A DNA stretch of 64,000 nt, taken from contig NZ_UTBG01000014.1 of the NCBI RefSeq assembly GCF_900580675.1, positions 50,788 to 114,787 on the forward strand, given 5' to 3'. This stretch comes from Pseudomonas viridiflava (lineage in GTDB: Bacteria; Pseudomonadota; Gammaproteobacteria; Pseudomonadales; Pseudomonadaceae). A model generated the notes under the pieces. It ran no database searches, had not been told where the DNA came from, and saw only the letters and a program-made list of their open reading frames with translations. Positions 28,075 through 37,335 of the stretch are shown here, one piece after another (positions within the stretch are counted from its first letter, which is position 1; every line of letters begins with the position of its first letter). Both the position numbers and the translations under genes were made by a program.

Positions 28075-28851
28075 ATGACGGCCAGTGCTGAGAAATTTAC
28101 CCGCCAAACCCTGCTCGACGTGCAATCGCTGACCCCGAGCCTGTTCACGCTGCGCACTACCCGTGACGCGGGTTTTCGCTTTACGGCAGGCCAGTTCGTA
28201 CGCCTGGGGGTCACCAAGGCGGATGGCAGCACGGTGTGGCGCGCCTATTCCGTGGTGTCCTCGCCATTTGATGAGCACCTGGATTTTTTCTCGATTGTCG
28301 TCCCAGGCGGGGAGTTCACCAGTGAACTGAGCCGGCTGCGAGTGGGCGATACCTTGATGGTCGAGCGCCAGGCCACAGGTTTCCTGACGTTGAACCGGTT
28401 CGTCGATGGCCGCGACTTGTGGCTGTTGGGCACCGGCACCGGGGTTGCGCCGTTTTTGTCGATCCTGCAGGACTTCGAAGTCTGGGAGAAATTCGAGCGC
28501 ATCATCCTCGTGTACAGCGCGCGGGAAGCCCGGGAGCTGGCCTATCAGTCGCTGATCAAGGAGCTGGGCGAGCGCGAGTACCTGGCCGAGTACGCGCACA
28601 AACTGACTTACATTCCGACGGTCACCCGCGAACAACACCCCGGCGCGTTGAACGGCCGCATCACTACGTTGATCGAAAACGGCGAGCTGGAGCGCGCTGC
28701 CGGCGTCGAGTTGAGCCCCGAGCACTCCCGCGTGCTGATCTGCGGGAACCCGCAGATGGTCGACGACACCCGGCAGTTGCTCAAGCAACGCGATATGCAA
28801 TTGAGCTTGAGCCGACGGCCTGGCCAAGTGGCGGTGGAAAACTACTGGTAA
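28075..28851 (+). CDS. ferredoxin/flavodoxin-NADP+ reductase
   Basis: A 258-residue FAD enzyme of the bacterial Fpr class. The FAD-binding motif is WRAYSVVSSPF (RxYS), and NADP-binding residues are in LLGTGTGVAPFLSI and VLICGNPQM. The C-terminus ends in an aromatic residue (ENYW), as in this subclass. It moves electrons between NADPH and ferredoxin or flavodoxin. It sits just before mscL and katB, as its relative does by my recollection of P. aeruginosa gene order (PA4615). Two Fpr paralogues usually exist, so the exact symbol is left open. Confidence 0.9.
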   Translation: MTASAEKFTRQTLLDVQSLTPSLFTLRTTRDAGFRFTAGQFVRLGVTKADGSTVWRAYSVVSSPFDEHLDFFSIVVPGGEFTSELSRLRVGDTLMVERQATGFLTLNRFVDGRDLWLLGTGTGVAPFLSILQDFEVWEKFERIILVYSAREARELAYQSLIKELGEREYLAEYAHKLTYIPTVTREQHPGALNGRITTLIENGELERAAGVELSPEHSRVLICGNPQMVDDTRQLLKQRDMQLSLSRRPGQVAVENYW

Positions 28852-28857
28852 GCAAAA

Positions 28858-28881
28858 GGCGCCCCGCGGGGCGCCTTTTTT
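28858..28881. terminator. terminator between fpr and mscL
   Basis: GGCGCCCC-GCGGGGCGCC palindrome with A-rich sequence before and six T after. It follows the fpr stop by six bases and faces the end of mscL, so it may serve both strands. Confidence 0.88.
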
Positions 28882-28898
28882 ACACAACCGATGTGGCT

Positions 28899-29315
28899 TT
28901 AAAGCGGTTTGTCATGCTGTGCCTTGAGCAGGTCACGAATCTCGCCCAGCAGTACCTCTTCTTTGGTTGGCACTGGCGGCAGGCTTGGTGCCTTGGCCTC
29001 TTCACGTTTCAGGCGGTTGATCACCTTCACGCCCATGAAGATCGCAAACGCGACGATCAGGAAGTCGACCACACTCTGGATGAACTTGCCGTAGGCCAGC
29101 ACCACCGCCGGGATATCACCTTGGGCGGCCTTGAGCGTAATCGCCAGATCACCGAAGTCCACACCGCCGATCAGCAGGCCGAGCGGCGGCATCACCACGT
29201 CGCCTACAAACGAGGAAACAATTTTGCCGAAGGCGGCGCCGATGATGATACCGACGGCCATGTCGACCACATTACCTTTGACCGCGAAGGCCTTGAACTC
29301 ACTGATCACGCTCAT
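28899..29315 (-). CDS. mscL: large-conductance mechanosensitive channel
   Basis: A 138-residue channel protein that opens under membrane tension and releases solutes on osmotic downshock. It has an amphipathic start ([29 protein letters not shown], given here as the family hallmark, first helix about residues 15-45), a periplasmic loop, a second helix near residues 75-100 and a charged cytoplasmic helix. AAGGAA lies upstream of the ATG. Length and sequence are normal for the family. Confidence 0.96.
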   Translation of the reverse strand: MSVISEFKAFAVKGNVVDMAVGIIIGAAFGKIVSSFVGDVVMPPLGLLIGGVDFGDLAITLKAAQGDIPAVVLAYGKFIQSVVDFLIVAFAIFMGVKVINRLKREEAKAPSLPPVPTKEEVLLGEIRDLLKAQHDKPL

Positions 29316-29602
29316 AGGTTATTCCTTGTTACAGATGAGAAGGGTGGGACCCAGTGTAAGTCAGTCAAAGCGCAATCGCCTGACACAACCATTAACACTG
29401 TTAGTTTTAATCGACACATTAAATCGCAAATAGTTTGCAAAGTGCCACCAGTCGCGCGCGAAATACGCGCCATATCAGTGGCTTACCACACTATTTTTTC
29501 AATCGGGTTGTTACGGCTTTTCTATTTATCTTCTGGCTCGCGGGTCACTAGCCTCTGGCAAGCACAACTGAATGTGCACTAGAAAAACCAGAGGAAACCT
29601 CG

Positions 29603-31144
29603 ATGAAGAACCCAATGAGCCGCGGTCCGGTATTGGCGCGACATGCGCTGTTACTGGCGACCGCCAGCCTGCTTTCGCTGTCCGTGCAAGCCGCCAATTT
29701 GACCCGTGACAACGGGGCAGCCGTCGGCGACAACCAGAACTCGCAGACCGCCGGCGCCAACGGCCCGGTGCTGCTGCAAGACGTGCAACTGATCCAGAAG
29801 CTGCAGCGCTTCGACCGTGAACGCATCCCGGAGCGCGTGGTGCATGCGCGTGGCACCGGTGCCCATGGCACGTTCACCGTCACCGATAACCTCAGCGATC
29901 TGACCAAGGCCAAAGTGTTTGCGGCAGGCGAGGCCACCCCGGTGTTCGTGCGCTTCTCCGCCGTGGTGCACGGCAACCATTCCCCGGAAACCCTGCGTGA
30001 CCCACGCGGCTTCGCCACCAAGTTCTATACCGCCGACGGCAACTGGGACCTGGTCGGCAATAACTTCCCGACGTTCTTCATCCGCGATGCGATCAAATTC
30101 CCGGACATGGTCCATGCGTTCAAACCGGACCCACGCACCAACCTGGATGACGACTCTCGCCGCTTCGACTTCTTCTCCCACGTCCCCGAATCCACGCGTA
30201 CCTTGACCGAGCTGTATTCGGACTCCGGCACCCCGGCCAGTTACCGCGAGATGGACGGCAATGGCGTGCATGCCTACAAGCTGATCAACGCCAAGGGCGA
30301 AGTGCACTACGTCAAGTTCCACTGGAAGAGCCTGCAAGGCATCAAGAATCTGGACCCCAAGCAAGTCACCGAAGTGCAGGGGCGTGATTACAGCCACATG
30401 ACCAACGACCTGGTCACCCATATCAACAAGGGCGACTTCCCCAAGTGGGACCTGTATGTGCAAGTGCTCAAACCCGAGGACTTGGCCAAGTTTGATTTCG
30501 ACCCGCTGGACGCCACCAAAATCTGGCCGAATGTGCCCGAGCGCAAAGTCGGGCAGATGGTGCTGAACCGCAACCCGGCCAACGTTTTCCAGGAAACCGA
30601 GCAAGTGGCCATGGCCCCGGCCAACCTGGTGCCAGGCATCGAGCCGTCGGAAGACCGCCTGCTGCAAGGCCGGGTGTTCTCCTATGCCGACACGCAAATG
30701 TATCGCCTGGGCGCGAATGCCCTGCAATTGCCGATCAACGCGCCACGGGTCACCGTCAACAACGGTAACCAGGACGGTGCGATGAACAGCGGCAAGACCA
30801 GCAGTGGCGTGAACTATCAGCCAAGCCGCCTGGAAAACCGTGAAGAGCCGCAAACCGCGCGCTACAGCCAGTCGGCGCTGTCCGGCAGCACCCAGCAAGC
30901 GAAGATCCAGCGCGAGCAGAACTTCAAGCAGGCCGGCGATTTGTACCGTTCATACAGTCAGAAAGAGCGTCAGGACTTGATCGAAAACTTCGGCGGCTCC
31001 CTGGCCACTACCGACGATGAGAGCAAGCACATCATCCTGTCGTTCCTCTACAAGGCAGACCCCGAGTACGGCACTGGCGTGGCCAAAGTCGCCAAGGGTG
31101 ATCTGGCCCGTGTGAAGGCGTTGGCTGAAAAACTCAGCGACTGA
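29603..31144 (+). CDS. katB: periplasmic monofunctional catalase KatB
   Basis: A 513-residue haem catalase with a cleavable signal peptide (ALLLATASLLSLSVQA), so it acts in the periplasm, unlike KatA/KatE. The active-site His is in RVVHARGTGAHG, the Asn in VGNNFPTFF, and the proximal haem Tyr in RVFSYADTQMYRLG. AGAGGAAA precedes the ATG. The gene is followed by ankB, the same arrangement as in P. aeruginosa, where both are induced by peroxide through OxyR; I could not identify an OxyR site in the 287-base upstream region with confidence. Confidence 0.95.
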   Translation: MKNPMSRGPVLARHALLLATASLLSLSVQAANLTRDNGAAVGDNQNSQTAGANGPVLLQDVQLIQKLQRFDRERIPERVVHARGTGAHGTFTVTDNLSDLTKAKVFAAGEATPVFVRFSAVVHGNHSPETLRDPRGFATKFYTADGNWDLVGNNFPTFFIRDAIKFPDMVHAFKPDPRTNLDDDSRRFDFFSHVPESTRTLTELYSDSGTPASYREMDGNGVHAYKLINAKGEVHYVKFHWKSLQGIKNLDPKQVTEVQGRDYSHMTNDLVTHINKGDFPKWDLYVQVLKPEDLAKFDFDPLDATKIWPNVPERKVGQMVLNRNPANVFQETEQVAMAPANLVPGIEPSEDRLLQGRVFSYADTQMYRLGANALQLPINAPRVTVNNGNQDGAMNSGKTSSGVNYQPSRLENREEPQTARYSQSALSGSTQQAKIQREQNFKQAGDLYRSYSQKERQDLIENFGGSLATTDDESKHIILSFLYKADPEYGTGVAKVAKGDLARVKALAEKLSD

Positions 31145-31202
31145 TCCGTGGGTTACGGTCGGCGCGCCAACGCGGGCGCCGACCTTTGGCAGGAGAATGA
31201 CC

Positions 31203-31742
31203 ATGCGAATTTTTATCGGCTTGGCAATCGCGATGCTGGCTTTCGTCGCGCGTGCCGAGTCCCCCGACCCGGTCGCGCTCAAGGCGCAGCTGCAAGGCTA
31301 CTATTTCGACGCCGCCCGCCGTGGCGACCTCGACATGCTCAACACCTTTATCGAATCCGGCTACAGCCTCAACACCCAGGACGAAAAGGGCTACACCGCG
31401 CTGATCCTGGCGGCCTATCACGGTGAAAGTGCCTACGTGGAGCGCTTGCTCGCCGCCGGGGCCGACGCCTGCGTGCAGGACAAACGCGGCAACACTGCGC
31501 TGATGGGTGCGATCTTCAAGGGTGAGCTGAACATTGCCCAACGGCTGCTGGCCACCGACTGCAACCCCGACCAGCGCAACGGTGCCGGCCAGACCGCCGC
31601 CATGTACGCCGGGCTGTTCAAGCGCGTCGAACTGCTGGATAAACTGAAAGCCAAGGGCGCCGACCTCGACGCGCAAGACCCGATCGGCAACAGTGCTTCA
31701 CGATTGGCCAGCGGTGAAATCCGGACCCCGGCGCCGCGCTGA
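31203..31742 (+). CDS. ankB: periplasmic ankyrin-repeat protein AnkB
   Basis: A 179-residue protein with a signal peptide (IFIGLAIAMLAFVARA) and about four ankyrin repeats (for example GYTALILAAYHGESAYVERLLAAG). In P. aeruginosa AnkB is needed for full KatB activity in the periplasm, and this pair is kept here 58 bases apart. Two ATGs are in frame; AGGAGA at 31191-31196 is too close to the first (31197), so the second (31203) is the better start. Confidence 0.9.
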   Translation: MRIFIGLAIAMLAFVARAESPDPVALKAQLQGYYFDAARRGDLDMLNTFIESGYSLNTQDEKGYTALILAAYHGESAYVERLLAAGADACVQDKRGNTALMGAIFKGELNIAQRLLATDCNPDQRNGAGQTAAMYAGLFKRVELLDKLKAKGADLDAQDPIGNSASRLASGEIRTPAPR

Positions 31743-31777
31743 GCTATCATCGCGGTTTTTCGGTTGGAGGTTCTCAA

Positions 31778-33145
31778 ATGGCAAAGGCCAAGCGCATGTA
31801 CGGCTGCACGGAGTGCGGCGCGACCTTTCCCAAGTGGGCCGGCCAGTGCACCGAGTGCGGTGCGTGGAACACCCTGACAGAAACCATGATCGAGAGCGGC
31901 GGCGCCGCAGCCCCCACCGGCCGTGCCGGCTGGACCGGGCAGCAGGCGCAGATCAAGACCCTGGCCGAAGTCAGCGTTGAAGAGATCCCACGGTTCTCCA
32001 CGGCGTCCGGCGAGTTGGACCGGGTACTCGGCGGCGGCCTGGTGGACGGCTCGGTGGTGCTGATCGGCGGCGACCCCGGCATCGGCAAGTCGACGATCCT
32101 GCTGCAAACCCTGTGCAGCATCGCCAGCCGCATGCCGGCGCTGTACGTCACCGGCGAGGAATCCCAGCAGCAGGTGGCCATGCGTGCCCGTCGCCTGGGC
32201 CTGCCCCAGGACCAGCTGCGAGTGATGACCGAAACCTGCATCGAAAGCATCATCGCCACGGCGCGCATCGAAAAACCCAAAGTAATGGTGATCGACTCGA
32301 TCCAGACGATTTTCACCGAACAGCTGCAATCGGCGCCGGGCGGTGTGTCCCAGGTGCGTGAGAGCGCGGCGCTGCTGGTGCGTTACGCCAAGCAGAGCGG
32401 CACGGCGATCTTCCTGGTCGGCCATGTGACCAAAGAGGGCGCACTGGCCGGGCCGCGCGTGTTGGAGCATATGGTCGACACCGTGCTGTATTTCGAAGGC
32501 GAGTCCGACGGTCGCCTGCGCCTGCTACGGGCGGTGAAGAACCGCTTCGGCGCGGTGAACGAGCTGGGTGTGTTCGCCATGACCGACCGGGGGCTGAAAG
32601 AAGTCTCCAACCCCTCGGCGATTTTTCTCACGCGCGCCCAGGAAGAAGTTCCAGGCAGTGTGGTGATGGCGACGTGGGAAGGCACCCGGCCGATGCTGGT
32701 CGAAGTGCAGGCGCTGGTGGATGACAGCCATTTGGCCAATCCGCGTCGCGTCACCCTCGGCCTGGATCAGAACCGCCTGGCGATGCTGCTGGCGGTTCTG
32801 CACCGTCACGGCGGCATCCCGACCCACGACCAGGACGTGTTCCTCAACGTGGTGGGCGGGGTCAAGGTACTGGAGACGGCGTCCGACCTCGCCTTGATGG
32901 CCGCGGTGATGTCCAGCCTGCGCAATAAGCCGTTGCCCCATGACCTGCTGGTGTTTGGTGAAGTCGGCCTGTCCGGCGAAGTGCGCCCGGTGCCGAGCGG
33001 CCAGGAGCGCCTGAAAGAGGCTGCCAAGCACGGCTTCAAACGCGCGATCGTGCCCAAGGGCAATGCGCCGAAGGAAATGCCCGCTGGGTTGACGGTGATT
33101 GGCGTAACTCGCCTGGAACAAGCCCTGGATGCACTGTTCGAGTAG
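31778..33145 (+). CDS. radA: DNA repair and recombination protein RadA
   Basis: A 455-residue RecA-like ATPase that drives branch migration in recombinational repair. It has the N-terminal four-Cys zinc finger (YGCTECGATFPKWAGQCTECG), Walker A GGDPGIGKST at about residue 97, the RadA-specific KNRFG motif near residue 255, and a C-terminal Lon-like domain without the catalytic pair. TTGGAGG gives the ATG. The length is typical. Confidence 0.96.
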   Translation: MAKAKRMYGCTECGATFPKWAGQCTECGAWNTLTETMIESGGAAAPTGRAGWTGQQAQIKTLAEVSVEEIPRFSTASGELDRVLGGGLVDGSVVLIGGDPGIGKSTILLQTLCSIASRMPALYVTGEESQQQVAMRARRLGLPQDQLRVMTETCIESIIATARIEKPKVMVIDSIQTIFTEQLQSAPGGVSQVRESAALLVRYAKQSGTAIFLVGHVTKEGALAGPRVLEHMVDTVLYFEGESDGRLRLLRAVKNRFGAVNELGVFAMTDRGLKEVSNPSAIFLTRAQEEVPGSVVMATWEGTRPMLVEVQALVDDSHLANPRRVTLGLDQNRLAMLLAVLHRHGGIPTHDQDVFLNVVGGVKVLETASDLALMAAVMSSLRNKPLPHDLLVFGEVGLSGEVRPVPSGQERLKEAAKHGFKRAIVPKGNAPKEMPAGLTVIGVTRLEQALDALFE

Positions 33146-33166
33146 GACTTGTGTGGGAGCTGGCTG

Positions 33167-33535
33167 TCAGATTTCCAGCAGCGCCGCCAACTCCCGGTGC
33201 AGTTCATCCTCATCCCCCAGGTTCAACTCGATCAGCCGCCGCAAGTGACTGATCGACTCCAGGTCGATGTGCTCGCACACAAACCCCAACTGCCCATGGT
33301 CGTCATGTGCCAGCTTGACCTGCATCTTTATATGCGCCTCGGGGTCGAGGCGAATATCCACCTCGAACGGCTCCGCACGATTGCCCCGCCAGTCTTCAGG
33401 GCGTTGCACCAGTAAGCCTTTGAGCGACAGATCGACCAATTGCACCGGCCAATTCCAGCTGTCTTGCGCAATAGTCGTCCTGGCATCGAAGGCGATACGC
33501 CGGAAACGGCGGCGATCTGACGATTGTTCACTCAT
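33167..33535 (-). CDS. single-domain PilZ c-di-GMP receptor
   Basis: A 122-residue PilZ protein. The c-di-GMP binding signature is complete: RRRFRR at the N-terminus and DLSLKG about 25 residues later. This matches, by sequence and neighbours, the P. aeruginosa PA4608 protein. A TTG two codons upstream is possible, but GAGG spacing favours this ATG. It lies only ~5 kb from the large c-di-GMP enzyme morA, so it could read that local signal (inference). Its stop is next to a truncated REP element (33150-33165). Confidence 0.92.
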   Translation of the reverse strand: MSEQSSDRRRFRRIAFDARTTIAQDSWNWPVQLVDLSLKGLLVQRPEDWRGNRAEPFEVDIRLDPEAHIKMQVKLAHDDHGQLGFVCEHIDLESISHLRRLIELNLGDEDELHRELAALLEI

Positions 33536-33700
33536 GGTCAAACCCTCTGTGGATAAGGGGATTGTAGCCCTGCGCCATCATTGGTCATTTATTTCGGTTT
33601 TTTTTGCCCTCGCAAGGCTCTAGACCAACGTAGGGGGGTGGTCTTTGAGGCCAACAGCGCTAAACTCGGACTGGCTGTCCTTTCTGTCCACCCTGGCTGG

Positions 33701-33726
33701 AATATAAAAATGAAAAATAATAATAG
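33701..33726 (+). promoter_or_regulatory. A-rich Hfq/Crc-type target over the cstA start codon
   Basis: The start region of cstA is almost all A/T, with no clear Shine-Dalgarno sequence, and contains AATAATAA (33716-33723), a match to the AANAANAA motif bound by Hfq with Crc in pseudomonad catabolite repression. Such sites overlap start codons of genes for secondary carbon sources, which suits a carbon-starvation permease. Confidence 0.5.
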
Positions 33727-35776
33727 CCTGCTACGCCACCTACCCTGGCTGGTGCTGGCAATTGTAGGAGCGTGCGCCCTGGGCGTAGTGGCCTTGCGCC
33801 GCGGCGAGGCGATCAACGCCTTGTGGATTGTGGTAGCTGCTGTCGCCATCTACCTGGTTGCGTACCGTTACTACAGTCTGTTCATCGCTAACAACGTGAT
33901 GCAACTCGATCCACGGCGGGCCACCCCCGCAGTGCTCAACAACGATGGTCTGGACTATGTACCGACCAACAAACACATCCTTTTCGGTCACCACTTTGCG
34001 GCGATTGCCGGTGCAGGTCCGCTGGTCGGCCCGGTATTGGCTGCGCAAATGGGCTACCTGCCGGGCACGCTGTGGCTGATTGCCGGCGTGGTGCTGGCGG
34101 GTGCGGTGCAGGATTTCATGATCCTGTTCCTGTCCACCCGTCGCAACGGCCGTTCCCTCGGGGACATGGTCCGCGAAGAAATGGGCCGCATTCCCGGGAC
34201 CATCGCGCTGTTTGGCTGCTTCCTGATCATGATCATCATCCTCGCGGTGCTGTCGCTGATCGTGGTCAAGGCCTTGGCCGAGAGCCCGTGGGGCATCTTC
34301 ACGGTGATGGCGACCATCCCGATCGCGATGTTCATGGGCGTGTACATGCGCTACATCCGCCCGGGCCGTATCGGTGAAATCTCGATCATCGGCGTGCTGT
34401 TGCTGCTGGGCTCGATCTGGCTGGGCGGGCAGATTGCCGCTGACCCCGTGTGGGCCAAGGCCTTCACCTTCACCGGGATCCAGATCACCTGGATGCTCGT
34501 CGGTTACGGCTTCGTGGCGGCTGTATTGCCGGTGTGGCTGATCCTGGCGCCGCGTGACTACCTGTCTACCTTCCTGAAAATCGGCACCATCATTGCCCTG
34601 GCGATCGGCATCCTGGTCACCATGCCCGACCTGAAAATGCCGGCATTGACCCAGTTTGTCGACGGCACCGGCCCAGTGTGGAAGGGCGGTCTGTTCCCGT
34701 TCCTGTTCATCACCATCGCCTGTGGCGCGGTCTCGGGGTTCCACGCACTGATTTCATCGGGCACCACGCCCAAGCTGTTGGCCAATGAAGCCCACTCGCG
34801 CTACATCGGTTACGGCGCGATGCTGATGGAGTCGTTCGTGGCGATCATGGCAATGGTTGCCGCTTCGGTGATCGAGCCTGGCGTGTACTTCGCCATGAAC
34901 AGCCCGGCCGCCGTGGTGGGTGCTGATGTGGTGACTGTGGCGCAAACCGTCAGCAGCTGGGGCTTTGCAATTACCCCGGAAGCGTTGACCGCGGTGGCCC
35001 GCGATATTGGTGAAACCACTATCCTGGCGCGTGCCGGCGGTGCGCCGACCCTGGCGGTCGGTATCGCGCAGATCCTGCACAGTGTGCTGCCGGGTGAAAA
35101 CACCATGGCGTTCTGGTACCACTTTGCGATTCTGTTCGAAGCACTGTTCATCCTGACCGCGGTTGACGCCGGTACCCGTGCCGGTCGCTTCATGCTCCAG
35201 GATCTGCTCGGCTCCTTCGTGCCGGCGCTCAAGCGTACCGAGTCGTGGACTGCCAACCTGATCGCTACCGCAGGTTGCGTGGCGATGTGGGGTTACCTGC
35301 TGTACCAAGGCGTGATCGACCCACTGGGCGGCATTAATACCTTGTGGCCGCTGTTCGGCATCTCCAACCAGATGCTGGCCGGTATCGCGCTGATGCTCGC
35401 CACGGTTGTGCTGATCAAAATGAAACGCCAGCGCTACATCTGGGTGACCATGCTGCCGGCGGTCTGGCTGCTGATCTGCACCGTGACCGCAGGCTTCATC
35501 AAGCTGTTCGACGCGAACCCGGCGATTGGCTTCCTGTCGCTGGCCAAGAAGTACAGCGATGCGTTGGCCAACGGGCAGATCCTTGCCCCGGCGAAGAGCA
35601 TCGACCAGATGCAGCATGTGATCTGGAACGCCTACACGAACGCGACATTGACTGTACTGTTCCTGTTCGTGGTCTTCAGCATCCTGTTCTATGCGATCAA
35701 AGTCGGCGTAGCCGCCTGGGGTAACAAGGAACGTACGGATAAAGAAGCGCCATTCCAGGCCGTACCAGACGCTTAA
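33710..35776 (+). CDS. cstA: carbon starvation/pyruvate permease CstA
   Basis: A 688-residue inner-membrane transporter with about 16-18 helices. Core CstA motifs are FGHHFAAIAGAGPLVGPVLAAQMGYLPG (about residue 85, quoted only as the family signature region), DFMILFLSTRRNGRSLG and FHALISSGTTPK. E. coli relatives take up pyruvate and peptides. I started at the ATG before KNNNSLLRHLPW; the open frame upstream is not conserved. yjiX and yjiA follow, the arrangement seen with btsT/cstA in E. coli. Confidence 0.93.
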   Translation: MKNNNSLLRHLPWLVLAIVGACALGVVALRRGEAINALWIVVAAVAIYLVAYRYYSLFIANNVMQLDPRRATPAVLNNDGLDYVPTNKHILFGHHFAAIAGAGPLVGPVLAAQMGYLPGTLWLIAGVVLAGAVQDFMILFLSTRRNGRSLGDMVREEMGRIPGTIALFGCFLIMIIILAVLSLIVVKALAESPWGIFTVMATIPIAMFMGVYMRYIRPGRIGEISIIGVLLLLGSIWLGGQIAADPVWAKAFTFTGIQITWMLVGYGFVAAVLPVWLILAPRDYLSTFLKIGTIIALAIGILVTMPDLKMPALTQFVDGTGPVWKGGLFPFLFITIACGAVSGFHALISSGTTPKLLANEAHSRYIGYGAMLMESFVAIMAMVAASVIEPGVYFAMNSPAAVVGADVVTVAQTVSSWGFAITPEALTAVARDIGETTILARAGGAPTLAVGIAQILHSVLPGENTMAFWYHFAILFEALFILTAVDAGTRAGRFMLQDLLGSFVPALKRTESWTANLIATAGCVAMWGYLLYQGVIDPLGGINTLWPLFGISNQMLAGIALMLATVVLIKMKRQRYIWVTMLPAVWLLICTVTAGFIKLFDANPAIGFLSLAKKYSDALANGQILAPAKSIDQMQHVIWNAYTNATLTVLFLFVVFSILFYAIKVGVAAWGNKERTDKEAPFQAVPDA

Positions 35777-35791
35777 TCGAGGGTTGCAAGC

Positions 35792-35989
35792 ATGTTCAAT
35801 GACATCAGTCGCCTCGGTAAATACCTCGGTCAGGCCGCGCGCCTGATGGTCGGCATGCCCGACTACGATACGTACGTCGAGCATATGCAAACCAAGCACC
35901 CGGACAAACCGATGATGGACTACGAGGCGTTCTTCCGTGAACGCCAGGAAGCCCGTTACGGTGGCAAGGGCGGGCCCAAGTGCTGTTGA
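35792..35989 (+). CDS. yjiX: YbdD/YjiX family small protein
   Basis: A 65-residue protein with the family pattern ([22 protein letters not shown], then [18 protein letters not shown]) and a C-terminal KCC. It is always found beside CstA/BtsT permeases and is probably an accessory of them, though the function is not established. It starts 15 bases after cstA and must be on the same transcript. Confidence 0.92.
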   Translation: MFNDISRLGKYLGQAARLMVGMPDYDTYVEHMQTKHPDKPMMDYEAFFRERQEARYGGKGGPKCC

Positions 35990-36017
35990 CCCGATAAGCC
36001 GGGCCAGCACCCTTCTC

Positions 36018-36139
36018 TGTGGGAGCAGGGCTTTTTGTGGGAGCTGGCTTGCCTGCGATAGTGTCAACTCGGTCTGACTGAACGACCGGGTTGTCTGCAT
36101 CGCAGGCAAGCCAGCTCCCACAGAAGCCCGCTCCCACAT
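36018..36139. repeat. compound REP element, GTGGGAGCTGGCTTGCCTGCG type nested in an older one
   Basis: An inverted pair of GTGGGAGCTGGCTTGCCTGCGAT elements is flanked outside by partial copies of the GTGGGAGC(A/G)GGCTT type. The two REP families are thus nested as a long hairpin between yjiX and yjiA. It may lower yjiA expression relative to cstA. Confidence 0.85.
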
Positions 36140-36176
36140 TTGTTTTGTGTTCCTTCAATTATCAGGAGAACTGTCT

Positions 36177-37136
36177 TTGTCCTCTCCCATCCCCGTCACC
36201 ATCCTCAGCGGCTTCCTCGGGGCCGGCAAGACCACCTTGCTGCGCCACCTGCTCAAGGCCGAGCACGGCCTGAAAATCGCCGTGATCGAGAACGAATTCA
36301 GTGACGCCGGTATCGACACCCAACTGCTGGGCGCCGAGCCGGTGCAAGTCATGACCCTGTCCAATGGCTGCGTGTGCTGCACCATCCACACCGACCTGAC
36401 CAAAGCCCTGTACCTGCTGCTCGAACGCCTGGACAGCGGCGAGATCGCCTTCGACCGCCTGGTGATCGAGTGCACCGGCCTGGCCGACCCGGCGCCGGTG
36501 GCCCAGACTTTTTTCATCGATGAAGAGCTGCGCGAGCGTTACATCCTCGATGGCATCATCACCCTGGTGGACGCGGCCCACGCCGAACACCACCTGACCC
36601 AGACCATCGCCCAGGCCCAGATCGGTTTCGCCGACCGCCTGCTGGTGAGCAAGCGCGATCTGGTGGATGACGCGACTTTCGACGCCCTCAGCCAGCGCCT
36701 GACCCGCATCAACCGCCGCGCGCCGATCCACGTGGTCGACCACGGCGCCATCGACCTGGCCGAATTGCTCGATGTGCGCGGCTTCAACCTCAATGCCGGC
36801 ATGAGCCTGCGCCCGGTCAGCGCTGCGCCGTCGGTTGATCGAATCTCAAGCCTGGTGCTGCGCACCGAGCAGCCGCTGGATATCGACCGGCTCAGCGAGT
36901 TTATGAATGAACTGCTGGAAGACCACGGCAAACAACTGCTGCGCTACAAGGGCGTGTTGAACATTGCCGGCGAAGATCGACGCATGGTGTTCCAGGGCGT
37001 GCTGAAGCTCTACGGTTTCGATTGGGATACCGAGTGGGCCGAAGGCGAGGCGCGCGAAAGTGTGATCGTGTTTATTGCCGATGAGTTGCCGGAGGACAAA
37101 ATTCGCGACGGCTTCGCCAAGGTCTACCAACCCTGA
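36177..37136 (+). CDS. yjiA: YjiA-type COG0523/CobW GTPase (metal chaperone family)
   Basis: A 319-residue GTPase of the G3E group. Walker A GFLGAGKTT, the metal-binding CxCC motif (NGCVCCTI) and the GTP-specificity motif region SKRDL are all present. Such proteins deliver Zn, Co or other metals to target enzymes. I infer a TTG start at 36177 because AGGAG lies eight bases upstream and SSPIPVTILSG is the normal N-terminus; a GTG ten codons earlier has no ribosome site. Third gene of the cstA group. Confidence 0.9.
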   Translation: MSSPIPVTILSGFLGAGKTTLLRHLLKAEHGLKIAVIENEFSDAGIDTQLLGAEPVQVMTLSNGCVCCTIHTDLTKALYLLLERLDSGEIAFDRLVIECTGLADPAPVAQTFFIDEELRERYILDGIITLVDAAHAEHHLTQTIAQAQIGFADRLLVSKRDLVDDATFDALSQRLTRINRRAPIHVVDHGAIDLAELLDVRGFNLNAGMSLRPVSAAPSVDRISSLVLRTEQPLDIDRLSEFMNELLEDHGKQLLRYKGVLNIAGEDRRMVFQGVLKLYGFDWDTEWAEGEARESVIVFIADELPEDKIRDGFAKVYQP

Positions 37137-37156
37137 CCTGGAACACGGTCAAAAAA

Positions 37157-37245
37157 TGTGGGAGCGGGCTTGCTCGCGAAAGCGGTGGATCAGTCAGCTG
37201 ATTTGTAACTGATACACCGTATTCGCGAGCAAGCCCGCTCCCACA
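37157..37245. repeat. REP doublet (REPIN)
   Basis: Inverted TGTGGGAGCGGGCTTGCTCGCG elements with a 30-40 base centre; one arm reads CGAAAGCGGTG and the other CGAATACGGTG. It lies between the converging ends of yjiA and glyA. Confidence 0.9.
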
Positions 37246-37287
37246 GTTTGATGGCATTGCAGGTTGAGAAAACAGTGTTTTCAGGCA

Positions 37288-37320
37288 TAAAAAAGCCCGG
37301 CTCAAGAGCCGGGCTTTTTA
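37288..37320. terminator. bidirectional terminator beside glyA
   Basis: AAGCCCGGCTC-AAGA-GCCGGGCTT with six A on the left and five T on the right, so it can end transcripts from both strands. It follows the glyA stop on the minus strand by about 16 bases. Confidence 0.92.
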
Positions 37321-37335
37321 TTCAAGCAACTGCAA

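Noticed and set aside
29316..29602. OxyR binding site upstream of katB
   Set aside because: The region is A/T-rich with ATCGCAAATAGTTTGC-like sequence, but I could not fit the spaced OxyR consensus well enough to report it.
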